Shown piece by piece: positions 41,837 through 52,735 of a DNA stretch of 64,000 nt. Under the pieces are notes generated by a model. The model ran no database searches. It was not told where the DNA came from and was given only the letters and a program-made list of their open reading frames with translations. The stretch spans positions 124,001-188,000 of the forward strand of contig NZ_FNYH01000004.1 in NCBI RefSeq assembly GCF_900108915.1, written 5' to 3'. The DNA comes from Allopseudospirillum japonicum. GTDB lineage: Bacteria > Pseudomonadota > Gammaproteobacteria > Pseudomonadales > Halomonadaceae. Both the position numbers and the translations under genes were made by a program. The stretch's first letter is position 1, and each line of letters starts with the position of its first letter.

Positions 41837-41856
41837 TGACGTTAACGTATACGTCA
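41837..41856. promoter_or_regulatory. TetR-type operator between the regulator and thiolase
   Basis: TGACGTTAACGTATACGTCA, an inverted repeat centred in the divergent region, 56 bases before the thiolase ATG. It shares TGAC-N-TTAACGT-NN-ACGTCA with the site at 40901. Confidence 0.72.
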
Positions 41857-41911
41857 TGGAAATAATGTCATTATGGCTGTTATTCATCATCAGAAGATTA
41901 AAGAGGTTTTT

Positions 41912-43093
41912 ATGCAAGAAGATGCCATCGTTATTGTACAAGGTGCGCGTACTCCTATGGGCGGTATGATGGGTTGTTTTGCTAGCATGACGGCACCTGA
42001 ACTAGGCGCAGTTGCTATTAAAGAAGCCATTGCACGTGCTGGTTTGCAACCGGCAGATATTCAAGAAGTGATTATGGGCTGTGTTTTGCCCGGTGGTGTA
42101 AAACAAGGCCCTGCGCGTCAAGCGATGATGCAAGCCGGTATTCCTGTAGAAACAGGTGCAACCACAATCAATAAATTGTGCGGCTCTGGCATGAAAGCCG
42201 TCATGTTAGCGCACGATCTGATCAAAGCTGGCACCAATGACATCATGGTTGCAGGCGGTATGGAAAGCATGAGTAATGCGCCTTATGTGATGACTAAAGC
42301 GCGTGCTGGCTTGCGTTTAGGGCATGGTGAAATCAAAGATCATATGTTCCTTGATGGTTTGGAAGATGCGCGTACAGGCAAGTTGATGGGGGTGTTTGCC
42401 CAAGATATCGCTGATGAGCGCGGTTACACACGCGAATCTATGGATCAATTTGCCATTGAATCCCTCAATCGTGCAAAAACTGCGATTGAGCAAGGTAAGT
42501 TAAAAGCAGAAACGGCATCTGTCACTGTCAGCACACGCAAAGGTGACGTGCAAGTGGTGGATGATGAGCAGCCACACAATGCCAACATTGAGAAAATCCC
42601 TAGTTTGCGTCCTGCATTCAAAAAAGATGGTACTGTGACCGCAGCGAACGCCAGTTCGATTTCTGATGGTGCTTCTGCGCTTGTGTTGATGCGTGAATCC
42701 ACTGCAAAAGCCCGTGGTCTTACGCCTATGGCGCGTATTGTCGCACACGCAACTAATTCACGTGAGCCGTCCGAGTTTACCTTGGCACCAATTGGCTCGA
42801 TTGAAAAAGTACTTGCCAAAGCTGGCTGGAGCCTAGATGACGTTGATTTATTTGAAATCAACGAAGCCTTTGCTGTTGTTACCATGTTGGCTATGGATGG
42901 GCTAAATATTCCTCATGAAAAAGTCAATATTTATGGAGGCGCTTGTGCGCAAGGCCATCCTATCGGGTCTACCGGTTCGCGTATTCTTGTGACCCTGATG
43001 TATGCCTTGCAACAAGAAGGTAAGCGTAAAGGGATTGCTTCTTTATGTATCGGTGGCGGGGAAGCCACTGCCGTTGCGATTGAATTGCTTTAA
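41912..43093 (+). CDS. Acetyl-CoA acyltransferase (thiolase)
   Basis: 393 residues from the ATG at 41912, preceded by AGAGG; the upstream ATG at 41873 is rejected because thiolases begin near IVIVQGARTPMG. The acyl Cys is in NKLCGSGMKA, the catalytic His in NEAFAVV and GHPIGSTGSR, and the second Cys in GGACAQGHP. With the dehydrogenases it would complete beta-oxidation of a short or methyl-branched acyl-CoA. Confidence 0.93.
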   Translation: MQEDAIVIVQGARTPMGGMMGCFASMTAPELGAVAIKEAIARAGLQPADIQEVIMGCVLPGGVKQGPARQAMMQAGIPVETGATTINKLCGSGMKAVMLAHDLIKAGTNDIMVAGGMESMSNAPYVMTKARAGLRLGHGEIKDHMFLDGLEDARTGKLMGVFAQDIADERGYTRESMDQFAIESLNRAKTAIEQGKLKAETASVTVSTRKGDVQVVDDEQPHNANIEKIPSLRPAFKKDGTVTAANASSISDGASALVLMRESTAKARGLTPMARIVAHATNSREPSEFTLAPIGSIEKVLAKAGWSLDDVDLFEINEAFAVVTMLAMDGLNIPHEKVNIYGGACAQGHPIGSTGSRILVTLMYALQQEGKRKGIASLCIGGGEATAVAIELL

Positions 43094-43112
43094 GCTGATT
43101 TTGATCTGCCTA

Positions 43113-43141
43113 AACCGCTTACTCAAAGTAAGCGGTTTTTT
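43113..43141 (+). terminator. Intrinsic terminator of the thiolase gene
   Basis: AACCGCTTAC and GTAAGCGGTT pair perfectly around TCAAA and are followed by TTTT. It lies 20 bases past the stop. Confidence 0.9.
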
Positions 43142-43163
43142 ATAGGTAGGATCACAAAAGCCT

Positions 43164-44690
43164 TTAATGGCTATGTGGATATTGGTATTTAACGATTACT
43201 TCTTCACCTTCACAGCTTTGCAAATGTACTGGAAAACCCCAAAGCGCATGGATATGTCGCAACACGGCAAAAGTATGCTTATCTAACGGGCGCCGTTGGC
43301 TACGCTGGTGTCGTAAAGTTAAAGAGCGATTGCCACGAATGTCGGCATTCCACACTTGAATATCAGGCTCACGCAAACTCAAATTATATTGACTGGCTAA
43401 CAAACGCCGCACTTCTCGATACCCCATCTCATCATGAATCGCGCTAATTTCGAGCTCACTTTTTTGATCATCATCTAACACAGAGAAAAGATGCAAATCA
43501 CGCATCACCTTGGGTGAGAGATACTGCAAAATAAAAGACTCATCCTTAAAATGACGCATCGCAAAATGCAGGGTTTCTAACCAATCTGCCCCAGCAATTT
43601 CGGGGAACCACTGTCGGTCTTCTTCTGTTGGTTGCTCGCAGATACGCTTAATATCCGTGTAAATTGCAAAGCCTAGTGCGTAAGGATTAATCCCTGAATA
43701 ATGAGGACTATCAAAAGGCGGTTGATAAATCACACTGGTATGTGATTGCAAAAATTCAAGGATAAACCCCTCAGTGACCAAGCCATCATCATATAAGCGG
43801 TTCATTAGGGTGTAGTGCCAAAAGGTCGCCCAGCCCTCATTCATGACTTGCGTTTGTCGTTGTGGGTAAAAATATTGTGCGATTTTGCGCACAATACGCA
43901 CCACCTCACGTTGCCAAGGTTCCAATAAGGGTGCATTTTTTTCAATAAAGTAAAGAAGGTTTTCTTGCGGCTCTGTGGGGTAACGTGGCGGAGATTGAGC
44001 ATCCGCTTGTTTATCTCTAGCTTGCGGAATCGTCGTCCATAAAGCATTCACTTGTTGTTGTAGATAGTTTTCACGTTCGGCTTGACGCTTACGTTCTTCT
44101 TCTGCAGAAATGGGTACAGGACGCTTATAACGATCTACCCCATAATTTTGCAAGGCATGGCAGGCATCGAGCAAATTTTCTACGGCATCGACACCATATT
44201 TTTGCTCACACTCACTCAGGTATTGGCGCGCAAACATCAAGTAATCAATAATGGCACTGGCATCAGTCCAAGTTTGGAATAAGTAGTTGTTCTTGAAGAA
44301 ACTATTATGACCGTAGCACGCGTGTGCAATCACTAAAGCCTGCATCATCAGGGTATTTTCTTCCATCAGATAGGCAATACAAGGATTAGAGTTAATCACT
44401 AACTCATAGGCAAGTCCCATTTGTCCACGTTTGTAAGATTGCTCTACAGAAAGAAAATGCTTACCAAAAGACCAATGATGATAACCTACAGGCATCCCAA
44501 TTGCTGCATAAGCATCCATCATTTGTTCACTGGAGATAATCTCAATTTGGTTGGGGTAAGTGTCTAAACCATACTCACGCGCTAAACGAGCAAAAGCTTG
44601 GTCATAGGCTTCGATCAGTTCAAAGGTCCACTCAGAGGTGTTAGACAGTGGTTGTTTGTCTTTCTTGGTAGTATAAGACGTTGGACTCAT
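43164..44690 (-). CDS. SpoVR/YcgB-family protein
   Basis: 508 residues. The order [11 protein letters not shown]-like start (here [17 protein letters not shown]), [44 protein letters not shown] and [11 protein letters not shown] is that of the SpoVR family, named from Bacillus spore cortex but wide-spread in non-spore formers. Function unresolved. The start overlaps the upstream yeaH stop by four bases (ATGA), so the two are coupled. Confidence 0.93.
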   Translation of the reverse strand: MSPTSYTTKKDKQPLSNTSEWTFELIEAYDQAFARLAREYGLDTYPNQIEIISSEQMMDAYAAIGMPVGYHHWSFGKHFLSVEQSYKRGQMGLAYELVINSNPCIAYLMEENTLMMQALVIAHACYGHNSFFKNNYLFQTWTDASAIIDYLMFARQYLSECEQKYGVDAVENLLDACHALQNYGVDRYKRPVPISAEEERKRQAERENYLQQQVNALWTTIPQARDKQADAQSPPRYPTEPQENLLYFIEKNAPLLEPWQREVVRIVRKIAQYFYPQRQTQVMNEGWATFWHYTLMNRLYDDGLVTEGFILEFLQSHTSVIYQPPFDSPHYSGINPYALGFAIYTDIKRICEQPTEEDRQWFPEIAGADWLETLHFAMRHFKDESFILQYLSPKVMRDLHLFSVLDDDQKSELEISAIHDEMGYREVRRLLASQYNLSLREPDIQVWNADIRGNRSLTLRHQRSQRRPLDKHTFAVLRHIHALWGFPVHLQSCEGEEVIVKYQYPHSH

Positions 44691-45970
44691 AGACTGGCCC
44701 TCCGCTTAAAGAGCTCACGAAATACTGGGAAAATGTCTTTTTGGTCCACAATCTGTTGCATCGCAAAACGTTCTGGATGCTGGGCACGGATTTGCTCGTA
44801 TTCTTGCCATAATGCTTGATGTTCGTGCGGCGTGATTTCTACATAAGCAAAATAGCGTACTTTGGGCAGCAAAGCCTCTTCTAATAAGCTGGCACACTGG
44901 CTGGAATCATCATCCCAATTATCACCATCGGAAGCCTGTGCACAGTAAATATTCCATAAGCTGGTAGGATACCGTTTATCAATGATCTCATTGACCAGCT
45001 TGAGGGCGCTGGAAACAATAGTACCGCCGGTCTCACGTGAGTAGAAAAAATCTTGCTCATTCACTTCACGCGCACTGGTATGGTGACGCACGAAAACTAA
45101 ATCAATGCGTTCATAATGGCGCTCTAAAAATAGATACAGTAATAAAAAAAAGCGTTTAGCAATGTCTTTGTGGTTTTGAGTCATCGAACCTGAAACATCC
45201 ATAATGCAAAACATGACCGCTTGACTGGATGCCACCGGCTCTTGTGCAAAATGGTTGTAACGTAAATCATAGGTGTCAAGAAACGGGATTTTCTGTAAAC
45301 GCTTTTGCAAGTGTGCAATTTGTTGTTCCAATTCAGCGACTGCTTGGAGATCGACAGGCGCTTGCGCTTGCAAGTGTGCCAACTCTTGTTCAGCGGCTTT
45401 CAGGGCTTGGCGTAGACTAGAACCCATGGCTAAACGTCGGCCATAAGCAGAACGCATAGAACGCACTACATTGATTCGTGAGGGTGTTCCTTCACGAATA
45501 ATGCCAGCATGGACTTGACGTGTATGCTCAATTTGCGCCAATTCGGTACGCTCAAGATTGGGCAATTCTAGGTCATCAAACAGAAAGTCTAAAAATTCTT
45601 CCCGAGTCAGTGAAAATACGAAGGTATCTTCTCCTTGACCATCGGGACTTGCAGATCCAGAACCACCGCCACCGCCTTGGCCTTGCCCACCTGCAGGAGG
45701 ACGTGCAATACGATCACCTGCGTGAAACTCACGGTTGCCAGGATGTACATATTGACGACGCCCACCTTGTCCATGCTGAAAATTGGGCTCATCAATTTCA
45801 CGTGTTGGAATACTGATTTCTTCACCACGCTCCATATCTGTAATAGAGCGCCGATTGACTGCATCTGCTACCGCTTTACGAATATGCTCTCGGTAACGCC
45901 GCAAAAAACGTTGACGGTTCACGGCGCTTTTATTGCGCCCATTCAGGCGACGATCGACAATATAACTCAT
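44687..45970 (-). CDS. YeaH-family (DUF444) protein
   Basis: 427 residues from the ATG at 45970, behind GGGGGAG; the frame from 46003 has no site. [25 protein letters not shown] is the family start, a glycine-rich linker is near residue 90-105, and the VWA-like core has [12 protein letters not shown] (MIDAS) and [11 protein letters not shown]. It is always found with prkA and spoVR; the three help adaptation to starvation and stress in enteric bacteria. Molecular role not known. Confidence 0.93.
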   Translation of the reverse strand: MSYIVDRRLNGRNKSAVNRQRFLRRYREHIRKAVADAVNRRSITDMERGEEISIPTREIDEPNFQHGQGGRRQYVHPGNREFHAGDRIARPPAGGQGQGGGGGSGSASPDGQGEDTFVFSLTREEFLDFLFDDLELPNLERTELAQIEHTRQVHAGIIREGTPSRINVVRSMRSAYGRRLAMGSSLRQALKAAEQELAHLQAQAPVDLQAVAELEQQIAHLQKRLQKIPFLDTYDLRYNHFAQEPVASSQAVMFCIMDVSGSMTQNHKDIAKRFFLLLYLFLERHYERIDLVFVRHHTSAREVNEQDFFYSRETGGTIVSSALKLVNEIIDKRYPTSLWNIYCAQASDGDNWDDDSSQCASLLEEALLPKVRYFAYVEITPHEHQALWQEYEQIRAQHPERFAMQQIVDQKDIFPVFRELFKRRASL

Positions 45971-46104
45971 ACATTTTGCTCCCCCTGCCCAAAGTAGCTG
46001 CACCTTATATTGACATTTTTGCTTGTGTACTTTGGTAGCAGCGCCTTGATACCAACCTTTTAGGAGCAGTTTGGTCAGCCAGCCTGCCCCTTTATGTTTG
46101 CGGC

Positions 46105-48027
46105 CTAGTGGGATTTACGCACTCTCAGATACCACTCGGAAAGCAAACGCACTTGTTTTTCGGTATAGCCACGTGCCTTCATACGAGCGACAAAATCTTC
46201 ATGCTTTTTCTGATCCGATGTAGAAGCTTTCGCATTAAAGGAGATGACCGGCAGCAATTCTTCTGTGTTAGCGAACATCTTGTGTTCAATGACACTTTTG
46301 AGTTTTTCATAGCTTTGCCAGCTGGGGTTGTGGCCGTTATTTTGTGCCCGTGCTCTAAGGACAAAATTCACTACCTCATGGCGGAAGTCTTTTGGGTTAG
46401 AAATCCCTGCTGGTTTTTCAATCTTTTCTAGCTCTTCGTTTAAAGCACTACGATCGAAAAGCTCCCCAGTTTCTGGATCTCGGTACTCTTGATCTTGAAT
46501 CCAGAAATCGGCATAAGTGACATAGCGATCAAAAATATTTTGTCCATATTCACTATAAGATTCTAGATAAGCGGTCTGGATTTCTTTACCAATAAACTCG
46601 ATATAGCGCGGTGCTAACCACTCTTTTAACACACGTACATAATGTTCGCGTGTTTCTTCGGGAAATTGCTCTTGCTCGATTTGCTGCTCCAAAATGTACA
46701 AAAGGTGCACAGGGTTAGCAGCGACCTCTGTGGTGTCAAAGTTAAAAACACGTGACAAAATCTTAAAGGCAAAACGGGTGGATAAACCGTTCATTCCTTC
46801 ATTGACGCCGGCATCATCTCGATATTCTTGAATAGATTTCGCTTTAGGATCTGTATCCTTTAAATTTTCACCATCGTAGACGCGCATTTTCGAGAAAATA
46901 CTGGAGTTTTCTGGATCTTTCAGTCGTGATAATACAGAAAATTGCGCCAGCATTTTGAGGGTATCAGGAGCACACGGTGCCTCTTTCAAAGAAGAGGTCT
47001 CTAGTAACTTTTGATAGATTTTAATTTCATCGCTGACACGTAAACAGTACGGCACTTTGACGATATAAACCCGATCAAGAAAGGCTTCATTTTTCTTATT
47101 ATTTTTAAAATTTTGCCATTCACTTTCGTTAGAGTGGGCCAAGACAATCCCATCAAAAGGAATAGCACCCATGCCTTCGGTTGGATTGTAATTGCCCTCT
47201 TGCGTGGCTGTTAACAAAGGATGCAAGACTTTAATGGGGGCTTTGAACATCTCGACAAACTCAAGTAACCCTTGGTTGGCACGACATAGGCCACCTGAGA
47301 AGCTATAAGCATCTGGATCATCTTGTGCGTAATGTTCTAATTGACGAATATCGACCTTACCCACCAAAGAGGAAATATCTTGGTTATTTTCATCACCAGG
47401 CTCGGTTTTAGCGACCGCAATTTGATTCATCCGTGAGGGATACACTTTAACGACACGAAATTGGCTAATATCGCCACCAAATTCACGCAGGCGCTTGACT
47501 GCCCAAGGGGAAGGAATGGCACGTAAATAACGCTTGGCAATGCCATATTCATTAAAGAGCAAATCGCTATCTTCTTCTGCATCAAAAAGACCTAAAGGGG
47601 ATTCGTAAACAGGGGAGCCTTTTAAAGCATAGAAGGGTTCGTGTTCCATTAAAGCTTTAAGACGTTCTGCTAACGAGGATTTGCCTCCACCGACAGGCCC
47701 TAACAAATATAGAATTTGTTTGCGTTCTTCCAAACCTTGCGCTGCATGGCGGAAGTAAGACACAATTTGTTCGATAGCCTCTTCCATGCCATAAAATTCA
47801 GTAAAGGCTGGATAACGACGAATCACCTTATTAGAAAAAATACGCGATAGCCGTGGGTGCCGTGAAGTATCAATCACTTCTGGCTCACCAATGGCCATCA
47901 GCAAGCGTTCTGCCGCACTGGCGTAGGCTTTTGGATTATCACGACATAATTGCAAATATTCTTGCAATGAATATTCTTCTTGGCAGGTACGCTCGTAGCG
48001 GTTTTGAAAATGCTCAAAGATGCTCAT
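46105..48027 (-). CDS. prkA: PrkA-type serine protein kinase / AAA protein
   Basis: 640 residues (E. coli YeaG 644). The N-terminal AAA domain has the P-loop in [17 protein letters not shown], then [15 protein letters not shown], a Walker B-like [10 protein letters not shown] and the C-terminal PrkA part. Starts with [11 protein letters not shown]. Gene order prkA-yeaH-spoVR is conserved. In enteric bacteria the group is under RpoS/RpoN-type stress control; no such promoter was identified here. Confidence 0.95.
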   Translation of the reverse strand: MSIFEHFQNRYERTCQEEYSLQEYLQLCRDNPKAYASAAERLLMAIGEPEVIDTSRHPRLSRIFSNKVIRRYPAFTEFYGMEEAIEQIVSYFRHAAQGLEERKQILYLLGPVGGGKSSLAERLKALMEHEPFYALKGSPVYESPLGLFDAEEDSDLLFNEYGIAKRYLRAIPSPWAVKRLREFGGDISQFRVVKVYPSRMNQIAVAKTEPGDENNQDISSLVGKVDIRQLEHYAQDDPDAYSFSGGLCRANQGLLEFVEMFKAPIKVLHPLLTATQEGNYNPTEGMGAIPFDGIVLAHSNESEWQNFKNNKKNEAFLDRVYIVKVPYCLRVSDEIKIYQKLLETSSLKEAPCAPDTLKMLAQFSVLSRLKDPENSSIFSKMRVYDGENLKDTDPKAKSIQEYRDDAGVNEGMNGLSTRFAFKILSRVFNFDTTEVAANPVHLLYILEQQIEQEQFPEETREHYVRVLKEWLAPRYIEFIGKEIQTAYLESYSEYGQNIFDRYVTYADFWIQDQEYRDPETGELFDRSALNEELEKIEKPAGISNPKDFRHEVVNFVLRARAQNNGHNPSWQSYEKLKSVIEHKMFANTEELLPVISFNAKASTSDQKKHEDFVARMKARGYTEKQVRLLSEWYLRVRKSH

Positions 48028-48637
48028 AAGTCGCCTCCTCGATGGCCTCGGCTGCGTCTACAGGCAAAAGGGCGCTTGCAACTAGCCTAAGGAACCATAA
48101 ATTGTCTGTGGATCTGCTATAGGTAGAACACAAGGCTCGGTGAGCATTGGCTCACTAGAAACCAACTAGAAAAGAATTCTAACTGCTTTCTAGGTTGATC
48201 ATCACGATAGGGTGAACAAGTCAACTCATCAAGCTAGCACGATTGTATGGCACTATTGTTAATGAAGTTATCATTAAAACTCTTGATGATTGTTATGAAT
48301 GTAGCATTAATTGAGCACTTGTACAGAGTTAAAGAAAAAGATATCTACTAAATGACACTTTGTTCGGGTAGAAATCGCTTGAGGCAAGCAAGCTGCTTTT
48401 TTAGCAACTCGATTAACACTTGCACTCCTTGCAGGAGCTAGTTAGAATTGCCGCCGCTGTTTTATTAGGGTACCTTGCTTGAAGCTAGGTTCCGCAATTT
48501 TCGAATTCGGTTGTAATCTGTCCTACGTATCCCGTCTACAGGTTATCTTCCCTCCTTGCTTCTTTACCTTCACACCATCTCTGCTAGCTAGCAAGGTTTG
48601 TTAGGGAAAAGAAGCTGCAAAACCGCAAGGAGTTATA
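48028..48637. other. 610-base divergent region between prkA and rpsF
   Basis: No credible gene. It must hold the prkA promoter and the promoter and leader of rpsF. A perfect palindrome TGCTAGCTAGCA lies at 48592-48603, 35 bases before rpsF. I looked for the S6:S18 leader motif and could not place it by eye. Confidence 0.5.
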
Positions 48638-49063
48638 ATGCGTCATTACGAAATCGTATTTATGGTTCACCCTGATCAGAGTGAACAAGTTCCAGCGATG
48701 ATCGAACGTTACACTACCATGGTGACTGAATCTGGTGGTCAAGTACATCGTTTGGAAGATTGGGGCCGTCGCCACCTTGCTTACCCAATCAACAAATTGC
48801 ACAAAGCGCACTACGTCTTGATGAACGTAGAAACAACAGGTGATGTTGTTGATGAGCTTAGCGATATTTTCCGTTATAACGACGCTATCATCCGTAACAT
48901 GATCCTGCGCACGGATGAAGCCGTTACTGAAGCCTCTCCTATCATGTCTGCACCTGCACGTGATGAGCGTAAGCGTGACGACCGTGCAGAAGCACGTGCC
49001 GCTGCTGCAGGCGATGATGACGATGAAGACGAAGACGACGATTTAGACGCGTCTGACGATTAA
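48638..49063 (+). CDS. rpsF: Ribosomal protein S6
   Basis: 141 residues. [38 protein letters not shown] and [13 protein letters not shown] are S6. After the fold ends near residue 100, a long charged tail finishes with a run of about 17 mostly Asp/Glu residues; E. coli S6 also has an acidic, glutamylated tail, but shorter. AAGGAG precedes the ATG. First gene of rpsF-rpsR-(membrane protein)-rplI. Confidence 0.98.
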   Translation: MRHYEIVFMVHPDQSEQVPAMIERYTTMVTESGGQVHRLEDWGRRHLAYPINKLHKAHYVLMNVETTGDVVDELSDIFRYNDAIIRNMILRTDEAVTEASPIMSAPARDERKRDDRAEARAAAAGDDDDEDEDDDLDASDD

Positions 49064-49094
49064 TCCCATCCACTTAACTTTAGGAGAGTAACTC

Positions 49095-49322
49095 ATGGCA
49101 CGTTTTTTCCGTCGTCGTAAGTTCTGCCGTTTTACCGCTGAAGGCGTTCAGCAAATCGATTATAAAGATATCGAAACTTTGAAAGGCTACATCACAGAAA
49201 CAGGTAAAATTGTTCCTAGCCGTATTACAGGAACCAAAGCACGTTATCAGCGTCAATTAGCCACTGCAATTAAACGTGCACGTTACTTGGCTTTGTTGCC
49301 TTACACTGATCGTCACCTATAA
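49095..49322 (+). CDS. rpsR: Ribosomal protein S18
   Basis: 75 residues. [39 protein letters not shown] and [22 protein letters not shown] are standard. Binds next to S6 on the small subunit; AGGAGAG before the ATG. Confidence 0.98.
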   Translation: MARFFRRRKFCRFTAEGVQQIDYKDIETLKGYITETGKIVPSRITGTKARYQRQLATAIKRARYLALLPYTDRHL

Positions 49323-49400
49323 ACACCTGAATTCAGGCAAGTTCTGCGCACTTTAGGCAGCTAATTTCCTAAAGGCGCAAGTTACCAGCTTAGGCTTATC

Positions 49401-50249
49401 ATGCGAGTACTCGCCGAGTTTGCACTCAAAAGCCCGCTTCAAGGGATGTTTATTGCTGCTTTATCCGCGGCTATACCCTTTATGTTTTGGCTTAGCGCTG
49501 CCCTTGTGGCTTTGGTCAGTCTGCGTCAGGGGGCAGCCAAAGGTGCAAACTTGTTGGCAGCTGCCTTGTTACCTAGCCTGTATTGGTGGCAACAAGGCGA
49601 CCCAACGACCTTAATTATGGTGCTGGGTGCTTGGCTATTAGCCGTGTACTTGCGTGCAAGCATTAGTTGGCCGCAAACCTTGATGTTAGCCACGGCTTAC
49701 ATGGCTTTAGTGTCCATAAACATCCAGTGGTTAACACCTGAGGTCATGCAAGCCTTATTGCAAAACTTACAGACACAAGCCGTTGGGGATTGGTCTGAGC
49801 TTGGCTTGGGTGCTAGCTTTGATGTGCAAACTGCACTTGCTGGCATCATTGAAGGGTTAATCAGTGCTGTACAGTTGATCTTTTTGCTCGCTAGCTTGAT
49901 GCTAGCGCGTTACTGGCAGGCGCATTTGTTTAACCCAGGTGGCTTTGGCACAGAATTTAAAGCACTGCGCCTTAAGTCTTGGCAAATGCTCACTTTAGTT
50001 TTGGTAATATTGCTCGCGCCTAGTTTGGGAGCTTCTGGGGTATTTTTAATACCTTTGTTAAGCATCCCTTTGATTTTGGCAGGGCTTGCTTTGGTGCACG
50101 GTGTATTAACGATCAAAGACATGGGAAGTACCTGGATCGTGCTTGTATATGCAGGCATCTTCTTTGTAGGGCCTCCCCTTATTCTGTTATTGATTCTGGC
50201 AGCTGTAATAGATACTTGGGTCGATTTTCGCGGCCGTGTATCCAAATAG
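49401..50249 (+). CDS. DUF2232-like membrane protein
   Basis: 282 residues with about eight hydrophobic segments. A membrane protein of this type stands between rpsR and rplI in Pseudomonas and relatives; I compare it with DUF2232 by context and layout only. WPQTLMLATAYMALVSINIQW and the long C-terminal hydrophobic run with PPLILLLILAAVIDTWVDFR are notable. Function unknown; same operon. Confidence 0.8.
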   Translation: MRVLAEFALKSPLQGMFIAALSAAIPFMFWLSAALVALVSLRQGAAKGANLLAAALLPSLYWWQQGDPTTLIMVLGAWLLAVYLRASISWPQTLMLATAYMALVSINIQWLTPEVMQALLQNLQTQAVGDWSELGLGASFDVQTALAGIIEGLISAVQLIFLLASLMLARYWQAHLFNPGGFGTEFKALRLKSWQMLTLVLVILLAPSLGASGVFLIPLLSIPLILAGLALVHGVLTIKDMGSTWIVLVYAGIFFVGPPLILLLILAAVIDTWVDFRGRVSK

Positions 50250-50282
50250 CAGTTTGTTAGGAGCAAACGAGAGGTTAACGAG

Positions 50283-50729
50283 ATGGAAGTTATTCTACTC
50301 GAGAAAGTAGGTAAATTAGGCGGCTTAGGCGACGTCGTTAAAGTAAAAAATGGCTATGGCCGTAACTTCTTATTGCCTTACGGTAAAGCAGTGCCTGCCA
50401 CTGAAGAAAACAAAGCAGGCTTTGATCAGCGTCGCGCAGAACTCGAAGCAGCTGCTCGTGCGCGCTTTGAAGACGCCCAAGCACGCGCAGAAGGCTTGAA
50501 CGAAATCGAATTGTCGATCTCTGCAAAAGCCGGTGATGAAGGCAAATTGTTTGGTTCTATTGGTCCACGTGATCTTGCAGAAGCTGTGAGCCAATCAGGT
50601 ATCCAAGTAGCGAAAAGTGAAGTGCGTATGCCTGACGGTCCTATTCGCACTGTAGGTGAGTACGATATCCGTGTTCATTTACACCCAGAAGTTGATGCCT
50701 TGGTGCGTGTGATCGTTGTTGCTGAATAA
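50283..50729 (+). CDS. rplI: Ribosomal protein L9
   Basis: 148 residues. [19 protein letters not shown] and [19 protein letters not shown] are the N-terminal domain, the long connecting helix follows, and the end [16 protein letters not shown] is typical. Last ribosomal gene before the terminator. Confidence 0.98.
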   Translation: MEVILLEKVGKLGGLGDVVKVKNGYGRNFLLPYGKAVPATEENKAGFDQRRAELEAAARARFEDAQARAEGLNEIELSISAKAGDEGKLFGSIGPRDLAEAVSQSGIQVAKSEVRMPDGPIRTVGEYDIRVHLHPEVDALVRVIVVAE

Positions 50730-50774
50730 TTTCAACTAAGCGATTTTTACTAATCGCACATAGTGGAAACACTC

Positions 50775-50808
50775 AAAGGCATAGACATTTTCGTCTATGC
50801 CTTTTTTT
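50775..50808 (+). terminator. Intrinsic terminator after rplI
   Basis: AAAGGCATAGAC and GTCTATGCCTTT pair perfectly over 12 bp around ATTTTC and are followed by further Ts. It separates the ribosomal operon from dnaB. Confidence 0.92.
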
Positions 50809-50841
50809 GTCTTGCCTGATGACCCAAAAAGGTGATTTTTT

Positions 50842-52239
50842 ATGCATGCTCAGCATTCGCTTATGCCGACCGCCGCTCATCCTAGCAAAACACCTTTATA
50901 TTCAATGGAATCTGAGCAATCTGTGTTAGGCGCACTTTTGATTGATGAGGAGGTTTGGGAGCAGGTACAAGAAAAAATTAGTAGCCACGAATTTTATCGT
51001 TTAGAACATCGCCAAATTTATCAAGCTATTGCTGATTTAATTAGCGCACAAAAAGCCGTCGATTTGATTACTGTCTTTGATTATTTAAAAAATAAGCAAC
51101 AAGACGAACAAATAGGTGGTATGAATTACCTAAGTGCTCTAATCGAAAATACACCCAGTGTACGAAATATTAGTGCATATGCGGATATTATCCATGAATA
51201 TTATCTCGTACGTAGCTTATTAAAAGCAGCGAATGAAATTGCAGATCAAGCAGCAAACTATAATAACGCGAGTGCAGAAACCTTACTCAATGAAGCAGAA
51301 AGGCGCATTTTTGCGTTAAATGAGCAAAAATCGCAGCAGAATAAAGCTTTAGGCATGTCTGAGCTTTTAGCTAGTACGATTAATCGTTTAGATGAATTGT
51401 ACCGATTAAAAGGTGGTTTAACTGGGCTGGGTACTGGATTTGATGAATTAGATCGCATGACCTCAGGACTGCAAGCAGGTGAATTAGCGATTATTGCTGG
51501 ACGTCCGTCCATGGGGAAAACAACCTTTGCGATGAACTTGGTTGAAAATGCCCTCCTGCATACCAGTGCTCCTGTGGTGGTTTTTTCTTTAGAGATGCCT
51601 GCCGAGCAGCTGATGATGCGTATGTTTTCCTCTTTAGGGCGGATTGATCAAACGCGTGTACGTACAGGACAGCTAGAAGATAACGACTGGCCTAAAATCA
51701 CCAGCGTGATGAATATGTTGCAGGGCAAGCCTTTATTTGTGGATGCGTCTGCTGGTTTAAGTCCAAACGATTTATTTACCCGTACACGCCGTATTGCCCG
51801 TGAGCAAGGGCAAAACCCTGCTTTGATTATGGTCGATTATTTGCAACTGATGCAGGTACCAGGTGCGGAAAGCCGTACAGCAGAAATTTCCGAAATTTCG
51901 CGTGCGCTGAAAAGTCTTGCCAAAGAGTTTAAATGCCCTGTGGTTGCTTTATCCCAGCTCAGTCGTAAGGTTGAAGAAAGGGTAAATAAACGCCCTATGA
52001 TGTCGGATTTACGTGAATCAGGTGCAATTGAGCAAGATGCTGACTTGATTGCTTTTGTGTACCGTGATGAAGTTTACAATAAGGATAATCCAGAAAATAA
52101 AGGACTAGCAGAAATTATTATTGGTAAACAAAGAAATGGGCCAACAGGAACCGTACATTTAGTCTTCTGTGGCCAGTTTACCCGCTTTGATAATCTGGCA
52201 GATGAGAGTTTGCAAGATTATGCACAAGCTTATCAATAA
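50842..52239 (+). CDS. dnaB: Replicative DNA helicase
   Basis: 465 residues. The N-terminal domain has MESEQSVLGALLIDEEVWEQV; the RecA core has AGRPSMGKTTFAMNL (Walker A), PALIMVDYLQLM (Walker B) and LSRKVEERVNKRPMMSDLRESGAIEQDAD. No intein or insertion. It hexamerises at the fork with DnaG and DnaC-type loader. dnaB after rplI is the usual order. Confidence 0.97.
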   Translation: MHAQHSLMPTAAHPSKTPLYSMESEQSVLGALLIDEEVWEQVQEKISSHEFYRLEHRQIYQAIADLISAQKAVDLITVFDYLKNKQQDEQIGGMNYLSALIENTPSVRNISAYADIIHEYYLVRSLLKAANEIADQAANYNNASAETLLNEAERRIFALNEQKSQQNKALGMSELLASTINRLDELYRLKGGLTGLGTGFDELDRMTSGLQAGELAIIAGRPSMGKTTFAMNLVENALLHTSAPVVVFSLEMPAEQLMMRMFSSLGRIDQTRVRTGQLEDNDWPKITSVMNMLQGKPLFVDASAGLSPNDLFTRTRRIAREQGQNPALIMVDYLQLMQVPGAESRTAEISEISRALKSLAKEFKCPVVALSQLSRKVEERVNKRPMMSDLRESGAIEQDADLIAFVYRDEVYNKDNPENKGLAEIIIGKQRNGPTGTVHLVFCGQFTRFDNLADESLQDYAQAYQ

Positions 52240-52257
52240 AGATCTCACCTTGCGTTT

Positions 52258-52710
52258 TTAACATAAAGCGCAACGCAGACGGCGGGTATCATAATGCTGA
52301 TACATGCGTTGCCACATGATAGGTGCTTGATCTGCTCCCAAGGTTTCTTGGTGCAGATCCGCAGTATAAAAAATCTCTAATGCCTGTAAATCTTCTGTTA
52401 GCGTTCGAATCACATATCCACTAAAAGCCGTCCCAAAATGACCTACAGGTGCGGGGGCAGGTGCATCTTGCGTTAGCCAAGCTTGGACGTCTTGATCATC
52501 TAGGCGTACTTGAATACAGGTTTTTGCTTCCTGCAAATAGCGTGCTTGCATGGTTGCGATAGTCGCTTGATCAGCAAAAACCCCTAAATGATAGACAGGC
52601 TCACCTTCTTGTAAAGCCAGTAAAAAATCTTCCTGTGTGCTGACATATAACGCCCAGTAAGGCCCTTGCTGATTCGGCCAAGCAGCCTGTTTAAAATGCA
52701 CCTGATTCAT
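52258..52710 (-). CDS. Hypothetical cytoplasmic protein
   Basis: 150 residues, no membrane or signal segment. The start MNQVHFKQAAWPNQQGPYWALYV and the end MYQHYDTRRLRCALC suggest a small alpha/beta protein. Family not recognised. It lies 25 bases after the GGDEF-EAL gene on the same strand and converges on dnaB. Confidence 0.6.
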   Translation of the reverse strand: MNQVHFKQAAWPNQQGPYWALYVSTQEDFLLALQEGEPVYHLGVFADQATIATMQARYLQEAKTCIQVRLDDQDVQAWLTQDAPAPAPVGHFGTAFSGYVIRTLTEDLQALEIFYTADLHQETLGADQAPIMWQRMYQHYDTRRLRCALC

Positions 52711-52735
52711 TCAATTGATCTCCAAAAATAAGGGT

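Noticed and set aside
48430-48637. S6:S18 autoregulatory leader before rpsF
   Set aside because: No structure with the expected conserved loop could be identified by eye.
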